A stretch of DNA of 11,095 nucleotides from the NCBI GenBank assembly GCA_022564135.1, contig JADFLZ010000036.1:1-11095 (forward strand), in the 5' to 3' direction. This DNA comes from Candidatus Zixiibacteriota bacterium (GTDB lineage Bacteria; Zixibacteria; MSB-5A5; GN15; FEB-12). How positions within the stretch are numbered: the stretch's first letter is position 1; the number at the start of each line of letters is the position of its first letter. The position numbers and the translations under genes are program-made. Under the pieces are notes generated by a model. The model ran no database searches. It saw only the letters and a list, made by a program, of their open reading frames with translations, and had not been told where the DNA came from. Positions 5,515 to 11,095 of the stretch are shown here, in pieces.

Positions 5515-7722
5515 ATGAAGTTATCAGGCAATAATCTAATCAAAGCAGTCAAAGAGCGAGCCGACCGGCCCATGAAATTAAAAGAGATGGCCAAAGCTCT
5601 TGCTGTCAAAAATACAGACTATGCGGCTTTCAGCAACGAAGTAAAAAAGCTGATCAGTTCGGGCCAGTTAGTCAAGCTCAAGAGAGGCCGAATCGGGCTG
5701 GCGGCTGAGCTTGAAATTCAGGTTGGCAAAATTGCCATAATCAAAAGAGGTATAGGTTTTCTGATTCGTGAAGATGATGAAGATATTCTGATACCGTCGG
5801 CACACCTTTTGACAGCTCTCGACGGCGACCAGGTAATGGTCCGTCTGATGGGCAAGTCAGAGGGGCGCGAGACCGGCACCGTAATCAAAATAGTTGAACG
5901 CTCTGTCAGAAATATGGTGGGGACGTTTAAGAGCGGCGGGCATTTCTCGGTAGTAGTTCCGGACAATCCCCGCATTCATCGCGATATGTATATTCCTCCT
6001 GATGAAACCCTTGAGGCACAGGACGGTGAAAAAGTTGTAGCGGTTCTCCTGCAATGGGAAGATCCCCATCTGAATCCCGAAGCAAAGATTATTGAGCGGC
6101 TGGGCCGTCCGGGAGAACCGGGGGTGGATATGTTGACAATAATCAAAAGCTATAATCTGCCTGAAGAATTCCCGGACGATGTTATGTCAGAAGCCGAAGA
6201 AGCAGCAGCTTTTACAGACGACAATTCTGCCGCTAGAATAGATCTGACCAAAGAGTGCATCTACACCATTGACCCCTTTGATGCCAAAGACCACGATGAC
6301 GCTATCTCGGTGGTCGAAACAGATAAAGGATTCAGCCTGGGCGTGCACATAGCAGATGTTTCTTATTACGTGCGGCCGGGCGGGGCACTTGACCGAGAAG
6401 CTTTCAGGCGCGGCAATTCGGTCTATCTGCCCGGCATGGTAATTCCGATGCTGCCGGAAGTGCTCTCCAACGATGTCTGCTCGCTTCGTCCTGATTGCAA
6501 AAGAATGGCGCACTCGGTCTTCGTGGAATTTGATAAAAAAGCCAAAGTAATTAAATGGAAAATTGCTGATACGATTATTAATTCTAAGGCCAAACTCTCT
6601 TACGAGGAAGTTCAGGAATTTTTTGACAACGGAAAAGTTACTGACCAGATAAGACGCGTTTCTGCTAACTTAAAGTCAGCCCGTAAACTTGCCACACTCT
6701 TATCACGCAAGAGACTGGAAGCCGGTTCACTGGACTTTGACCTGCCTGAATCAAAAATTATTATGGATGACAAAGGTGAAGTCTTAGAACTCGGTCACCG
6801 AGTGCGACTGGAAACTCATCGGCTGATAGAAGAATTCATGCTGGTGGCCAATCAAGTGGTGGCTAAAGAAGCCAGCAGGAAAAGAGTGTTTTTTCTTCAC
6901 CGGGTGCATGACACGCCGGATAAAGAGAAGATAGCGGAGTTTTCTGAAACGATGAGAAAACTGGGCTATTCGTTTCCCGTCTCCGGCAATTTGAAGCCGG
7001 TCCAGTTTTCAAGATTCTTAGAAAAAATTAAAGAAAAACCGGAAGCTGATTTTATTAACGAACTGATGCTGCGTTCGATGAAGAAAGCTGTTTACCAGCG
7101 TGAAAATAACGGCCATTTTGGTCTGGCCTTTACGCACTACGCTCATTTTACTTCGCCGATAAGACGCTACCCGGATCTGCTGGTGCATCGGCTGCTGCGT
7201 GCACTGGGCAAAGAAGGTTACAAAAAGAAATTTGCCTCTCAGGTGGTTTCGCTGATCGACAGGGTTGCCACGCGCTGTTCGGAAACCGAAAGAGTGGCCG
7301 AATCGGCCGAGCGGGCCGCTATCAAGGTCAAGCAGGTTCAGTTTATGGCCAGACATGTCGGGGACGAGTTTGGGGGAGTGATTTCCGGAGTTGCCCGCTG
7401 GGGATTCTGGGTTCGCCTTGATAATCTCGGTGCCGAAGGCTTAGTCCGGATTTCTTCTATCGATGACGACTATTATCATTTTGATGAAAAGCAGTACCGC
7501 TTAGTCGGTCGCAGGAAACGCCGGGTCTTTCGAATGGGAGACCGGGTCAAGGTTGGTATCGTTGCTGTCAATCAAACCACCAGCGAGATAGAACTTAATC
7601 TGGTCGACCAAGGGGGACAAAAGAAACCAAAAACTATCGGCAGCGCCAAAAAAGCCAAAGGACTTCGTCCGCCCAAAAGTCGCCAGACGACGAAGATCAG
7701 ACAGGGCAGAAAGACGAGGTAG
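5515..7722 (+). CDS. rnr: ribonuclease R (RNB-family 3'-5' exoribonuclease)
   Basis: RNase R degrades RNA, including structured RNA, processively from the 3' end in the cytoplasm. The 735-residue product shows the family order: an N-terminal winged-helix part (RPMKLKEMAKAL near residue 18), cold-shock/OB domains, and the RNB catalytic domain from about residue 241. A C-terminal S1 domain follows (about 615-700), then a Lys/Arg-rich tail typical of RNase R. The catalytic motif DPFDAKDHDD is at 253-262; D253, D259, D261 and D262 match the four metal-binding aspartates of the family. IADVSYYVRPG, VIPMLPEVLSNDVCSLRP and RRYPDLLVHR (550-559) are further signatures. ATG 5515 is preferred over the in-frame GTG at 5392, because that longer form would read through the terminator and promoter. 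No Shine-Dalgarno precedes 5515. The activator gene starts eight bases after the TAG stop. Confidence 0.96.
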   Translation: MKLSGNNLIKAVKERADRPMKLKEMAKALAVKNTDYAAFSNEVKKLISSGQLVKLKRGRIGLAAELEIQVGKIAIIKRGIGFLIREDDEDILIPSAHLLTALDGDQVMVRLMGKSEGRETGTVIKIVERSVRNMVGTFKSGGHFSVVVPDNPRIHRDMYIPPDETLEAQDGEKVVAVLLQWEDPHLNPEAKIIERLGRPGEPGVDMLTIIKSYNLPEEFPDDVMSEAEEAAAFTDDNSAARIDLTKECIYTIDPFDAKDHDDAISVVETDKGFSLGVHIADVSYYVRPGGALDREAFRRGNSVYLPGMVIPMLPEVLSNDVCSLRPDCKRMAHSVFVEFDKKAKVIKWKIADTIINSKAKLSYEEVQEFFDNGKVTDQIRRVSANLKSARKLATLLSRKRLEAGSLDFDLPESKIIMDDKGEVLELGHRVRLETHRLIEEFMLVANQVVAKEASRKRVFFLHRVHDTPDKEKIAEFSETMRKLGYSFPVSGNLKPVQFSRFLEKIKEKPEADFINELMLRSMKKAVYQRENNGHFGLAFTHYAHFTSPIRRYPDLLVHRLLRALGKEGYKKKFASQVVSLIDRVATRCSETERVAESAERAAIKVKQVQFMARHVGDEFGGVISGVARWGFWVRLDNLGAEGLVRISSIDDDYYHFDEKQYRLVGRRKRRVFRMGDRVKVGIVAVNQTTSEIELNLVDQGGQKKPKTIGSAKKAKGLRPPKSRQTTKIRQGRKTR

Positions 7723-7730
7723 CCGCAGTA

Positions 7731-9158
7731 ATGCAGCAGGATAAAAGAACAGCAATTTTGATAAGTCGGGACAACTTGTCAGGTAGTTCTATTAACTGGA
7801 GCGAAATCGGGATAATAGCCGAAGAACTGCCGCAGCTTTATCAGCTTATTAAAGAGCGCGATATTTCATTAGTCATAGTTGACAGCGAAAGTTTTAAGAT
7901 CAGGCCGGCGGTAGCTTCAAGAATAAGGCGGGGTAACGGTCTTACCGAAATCTGGAAGCTAATCAAGAGCGAACCAGATGGTATGGAGCCAGCTGATTAC
8001 TTAGACGGCCTGATTTCGGATGATATCGGACACAAAGGCATGTCTGACAAAATAAATCAAATTCTCTCTACCAAAGATTTACTGGAGAGCTACGGCATGG
8101 TAGCGCGTTCATCAAAGATGAAAGCAGTTGCCGAGACAATCAGAAGTATTGCGCCGACAGATGTAGCTGTTTTGATTGTCGGTCCGTCCGGTTCGGGAAA
8201 AGAACTGGTAGCCTCGGCCCTCCACCAGGATTCTAACAGAAGCGACAAACCGTTTGTAGCTATTAACTGCGGGGCGCTGGCCGCAGGACTTCTGGAGTCA
8301 GAACTTTTTGGTCATGAGAAAGGTGCGTTCACCGGTTCGGTCGGTAAACGGGCAGGGCTTTTTTCCAAAGCAGAAGGCGGTACGCTTTTCTTAGACGAAA
8401 TAAGTGAAACAACTGCGGAGATGCAGGTCAAACTGTTGCGCGTGCTCGAAGACGGCACTTACTTTCCGGTAGGTTCGTCGACTGTCAGAAAGGCCGATGT
8501 TCGCATTGTCGCTGCCACCAATCGGGATCTGACCGAAGCAATAAACGAGAAGCTTTTCCGTGAGGATCTGTATTTCAGAATCAGCGCCGTCAAGATTATC
8601 GTGCCTTCTCTCTTGGAGCACAAATGCGACATCCAGCCGCTGCTGCATCATTTTTGGCGAAATAAAAAAGGGATGACCTACACCGACTCAGCCCTGGAAC
8701 TCTTAAATAAATTTGACTGGCCGGGGAATGTAAGGCAGCTCAAGAATTTTGCCGACAGAATGAGCGCATTTAAACCGGGCGGCACCGTAGATCATAACGA
8801 CGTCGAAAAATTCTTAACTGAACAGCACTCCAGCGCCACTCATCTGCCGGTTTCGACCGGTAAATCTACCGAAGAAGCCGGGCAGGAGCTTATTTACCGT
8901 GCGATTATTTCTTTAGGCAGCGAGGTGCGTCTTCTGCGCGACTTGATTACTTCAAACCTGCCCGGAGATGTAGATGAAAGTGAACTGTCCGGAATTCAGG
9001 GTAAATACAGCTATGACAGGACAGTCGAGGATATGGAGCGGCTGCTTATCGAACAGACACTGGATAAAACAGCCGGCAACAGAAAAGCAACAGCCCAGAG
9101 GTTGGGTATCGGCGAGCGGACTCTTTACAGGAAGCTCAAAAAATATGGGCTGACTTAA
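7731..9158 (+). CDS. sigma-54-dependent transcriptional activator (AAA+ plus Fis-type HTH) with degenerate receiver-like N terminus
   Basis: This is a bacterial enhancer-binding protein that uses ATP to open promoters bound by sigma-54 RNA polymerase. The AAA+ core has Walker A GPSGSGKE (151-158) and Walker B GGTLFLDE ending in D222-E223. It also has the conserved ELFGHEKGAFTG block, REDLYFRI and WPGNVRQLKNF. The sigma-54 contact loop reads GAFTGS (198-203) instead of the usual GAFTGA. The C terminus (about 435-475) is a Fis-type helix-turn-helix: NRKATAQRLGIGERTLYRKL. The first 115 residues resemble a shrunken receiver: LVIVDSE places D51 where the phosphorylated Asp would be, but the N-terminal acidic pair and other landmarks are unclear, so phosphorylation is doubtful. 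ATG 7731 has GAGG 11 bases upstream. Its 8-base gap from rnr and 2-base gap to the barrel gene suggest one operon, so its targets may include neighbouring envelope genes. Confidence 0.93.
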   Translation: MQQDKRTAILISRDNLSGSSINWSEIGIIAEELPQLYQLIKERDISLVIVDSESFKIRPAVASRIRRGNGLTEIWKLIKSEPDGMEPADYLDGLISDDIGHKGMSDKINQILSTKDLLESYGMVARSSKMKAVAETIRSIAPTDVAVLIVGPSGSGKELVASALHQDSNRSDKPFVAINCGALAAGLLESELFGHEKGAFTGSVGKRAGLFSKAEGGTLFLDEISETTAEMQVKLLRVLEDGTYFPVGSSTVRKADVRIVAATNRDLTEAINEKLFREDLYFRISAVKIIVPSLLEHKCDIQPLLHHFWRNKKGMTYTDSALELLNKFDWPGNVRQLKNFADRMSAFKPGGTVDHNDVEKFLTEQHSSATHLPVSTGKSTEEAGQELIYRAIISLGSEVRLLRDLITSNLPGDVDESELSGIQGKYSYDRTVEDMERLLIEQTLDKTAGNRKATAQRLGIGERTLYRKLKKYGLT

Positions 9159-9160
9159 GA

Positions 9161-10789
9161 GTGCGGCTGGCGGGGCTTGTAATATGTCTGATTGTTTTCA
9201 GCGTTGAGGTTTCAGCACAGCAGGAATTGTCCACCTACGTATATACTTCGGAGGAAGATCTGGAGGAAGCTTTCAGAAACGGAGAAATAAATTTTAGTCA
9301 GCTGATAATTTTGCAGGAGTTGATACGCTTTGGCATTGACTCCAGCAGCCTTTATCTTCTCGATGAAATTCCGAATCTCTCGCACTTTCTGAAATCTAAA
9401 CAACTGCCACAGCCGGAGCTGAAAGAAAATCAAAAAACTTATTTTATTAAAAGAGCAGAAAAATCCAAACAAGTCTCAGCAATAGTTTCTCATTTTTTTT
9501 CAAAAAAGCTGACAGCCAGCCAGCAGAGCCGCTATCGCACATCAATAAAATTGAATCTCAAAAATTCTATAACAACTCTGCTGCGTCTTCATCGTGAGTA
9601 TTCCGGCAGCGAAAGATTAGTATATAGATCTGTCAGATACAAACCGGCTTCAGGCCTGCTAAAGAGCCTTATCGTCGGCAATTATTCAGACCGACTGGGT
9701 CTGGGGACTCTTTTTGGTTACCGAGGTAAACTGTTTAGTTATTCAAAAGAATTTGACAGCGAGTCGCTGCTATTTCCTGATTACGGCGGACACAACGGAT
9801 TTAGTATGCGATTTAAGTCTGAATCTTTTGGCTCAAACGTTGTTTTTTCTCATCAGAGAGATTCTCTCTACGCGCTGGCTGTGCTGGCCGGAAGTATCGA
9901 ATATCTCGATAATAATTTCAGGCCTATGCTTTTGTTTAACGTTTCTGAGTTGCGCAGCAGAGACACGGGTGAGTCTATGATTTTTTATAAGTACGGAGTT
10001 GGCAGCCGTTATGAATATGAAAGCGGCTACAACAGATCAGAAATTATAATGCAGACAGAGACGAGCACTTCGTTGGCGGCGGCAGTGACCGAAGGACGGC
10101 ATTTTTTTGGCACAGCCGAAATAAAATACGCCGGCTGGATTTACGACGATGATTTTATAGATATAAGCAGCGGCTCCAAGCGGGCAACTTTGTCATCGAC
10201 TGCAGAAATAGAAAAGGTGGGCTTTAATTATTCAAACAGACGCAGCGGACAACAGGGAGTATTGTTAAAGACGATTGTACAGCCGGCGGAAGAGATATTT
10301 TTGGTTAACTCGATTGTCTTTGCGAAAAGTAAAAACGATGAATATAATTTTGAATTTCTGACAGCTCTGACAAGGTCTTTTAGCAGCAGTCTGCAGCTGC
10401 GCTTCGATTTCCTGAGCAGAATCAAAAGCAGAATCGAAAATGAAATCACAACCAGACGAACCAGAGCCGAACTGAAGTTTCAATCTGCACGAATAAACAT
10501 CAGGACTTATTTAGCTTATAATACAAAAACAGCCGCAGATGATTATATGTCGCTGTTTGTAAATTTTAGATTTGAGACTAAGGAGTTAGGGCGGCTTAAA
10601 GTCTGGGGAAACTTAAGAGAGTATAACCATAACACAAATCAAATAGATTACTGGTATGCTTACATCGAAAATCAAAATGATTTGTTTGAAAATCTGTCGG
10701 TTTCGACTAAATTCAGCCACAGTTACCGGCGTGAAAATAAAGAACCGCATCTGTCAACTTTTTCAGTAGGACTAAAGGCTAGAATATGA
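9161..10789 (+). CDS. predicted outer-membrane beta-barrel protein with N-terminal helix-hairpin-helix-like segment
   Basis: The 542-residue product begins with a signal peptide (hydrophobic residues 3-15) and a likely signal peptidase I site after V-S-A19. Residues about 32-75 are helical. A segment near 60-72 (LYLLDEIPNLS) resembles a worn helix-hairpin-helix, as in outer-membrane proteins of FCB bacteria that carry ComEA-like repeats before a barrel. From about residue 120 the chain is dominated by alternating polar/hydrophobic strands with many aromatics (for example IVGNYSDRLGLGTLFGY, NFRPMLLFNVSEL, YMSLFVNFRFET), as expected for a barrel. It ends in a strand-like STFSVGLKARI. The start is GTG, two bases after the activator stop, with no strong ribosome site; translation may be coupled. 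Its stop overlaps the next gene by four bases (ATGA). Substrate or role cannot be stated; a transporter, a surface assembly factor or a DNA-related barrel are all possible. Confidence 0.8.
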   Translation: MRLAGLVICLIVFSVEVSAQQELSTYVYTSEEDLEEAFRNGEINFSQLIILQELIRFGIDSSSLYLLDEIPNLSHFLKSKQLPQPELKENQKTYFIKRAEKSKQVSAIVSHFFSKKLTASQQSRYRTSIKLNLKNSITTLLRLHREYSGSERLVYRSVRYKPASGLLKSLIVGNYSDRLGLGTLFGYRGKLFSYSKEFDSESLLFPDYGGHNGFSMRFKSESFGSNVVFSHQRDSLYALAVLAGSIEYLDNNFRPMLLFNVSELRSRDTGESMIFYKYGVGSRYEYESGYNRSEIIMQTETSTSLAAAVTEGRHFFGTAEIKYAGWIYDDDFIDISSGSKRATLSSTAEIEKVGFNYSNRRSGQQGVLLKTIVQPAEEIFLVNSIVFAKSKNDEYNFEFLTALTRSFSSSLQLRFDFLSRIKSRIENEITTRRTRAELKFQSARINIRTYLAYNTKTAADDYMSLFVNFRFETKELGRLKVWGNLREYNHNTNQIDYWYAYIENQNDLFENLSVSTKFSHSYRRENKEPHLSTFSVGLKARI

Positions 10790-11095
10790 AAAACGGACGC
10801 CTGACATTTATTCTGTTTGTTGCGCTACTAACGCTTCATATGGCGCCGTCTGTTCTTTCTACTATCGTAATTAACGAAGTTATGTCCAACGAACCGGGCT
10901 CAAGCAGAAGTCTGGAATGGATTGAGCTGTATAACAATTCTGCCAGTATCGCTTTTATAAATAGTCACCTACTGGTTGTCGGCAGCGATACTGTTTTGTT
11001 TTCATCAAGTCTCCGGCTGGAACCTTTTGAGTATTATATTATCTGCCGGAAACTTATAGGAGACGCCAGCTCTCCCGGGTTTGAGACCAGATGGG
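10786..11095 (+). CDS. exported lamin-tail-domain (LTD) protein, 3' end outside window
   Basis: This frame was translated by hand; only the first 103 codons are in the window. ATG 10786 overlaps the barrel gene stop (ATGA) and has AAAGG seven bases upstream, a good ribosome site. Residues 1-25 form a signal peptide (basic MKNGR, hydrophobic core, likely cleavage after V-L-S25). Directly after it comes IVINEVMSNEPG, then LEWIELYNNS and later LRLEPFEYYIICR. These match the start of the lamin tail domain, an immunoglobulin-like beta-sandwich found in secreted bacterial proteins, often joined to nuclease, phosphatase or sorting domains. What lies further C-terminal is unknown here. Tight coupling to the barrel gene suggests the two proteins are made together, with this one exported, perhaps to the surface. 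Confidence 0.82.
   Translation, partial: MKNGRLTFILFVALLTLHMAPSVLSTIVINEVMSNEPGSSRSLEWIELYNNSASIAFINSHLLVVGSDTVLFSSSLRLEPFEYYIICRKLIGDASSPGFETRW

Noticed and set aside
1..11095. CRISPR array, tRNA/rRNA genes, insertion sequences
   Set aside because: No regularly spaced repeats, no cloverleaf or rRNA-like stretches and no transposase-like coding sequence were seen on either strand.

Overview
The window looks like chromosomal DNA of a Gram-negative (diderm) bacterium of moderate GC. Two genes encode proteins with lipobox signal peptides, one encodes a probable outer-membrane beta-barrel, and one an exported lamin-tail-domain protein. The sigma-54 activator, with its '-IAPTDVAVL-' region and Fis-type tail, and the barrel/lamin-tail pair recall FCB-group lineages such as Zixibacteria. 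That placement rests on memory of families, not on a search, and is tentative. All genes lie on the + strand.

Layout: (1) bases 2-1729 hold the 3' part of a malic enzyme fused to a phosphotransacetylase-like domain (MaeB type). (2) Bases 1926-2954 hold mreB, the rod-shape actin homologue, with a TTG start. (3) Bases 3140-5261 hold two overlapping genes for predicted lipoproteins of unknown function. They sit where mreC/mreD would often follow mreB, and their sequence texture differs from the upstream genes. A strong intrinsic terminator at 5407-5432 follows them. (4) From about 5479 a new unit begins: a promoter-like TTGACA/TATTAT lies almost on top of the rnr start (RNase R, 5515-7722). It is followed without clear breaks by a sigma-54-dependent activator (7731-9158), a beta-barrel protein with a degenerate N-terminal helix-hairpin-helix-like region (9161-10789), and the start of an exported lamin-tail-domain protein (10786 to the window edge).

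How the genes may work together: maeB and mreB are housekeeping genes. The two lipoproteins are translationally coupled and probably act together in the envelope. The rnr-to-lamin-tail genes are packed with gaps of 8 and 2 bases and one 4-base overlap, so they are probably one transcript. The activator may control an envelope or surface system to which the barrel and lamin-tail proteins belong. No tRNA, rRNA, CRISPR array, insertion sequence or transposase was seen.
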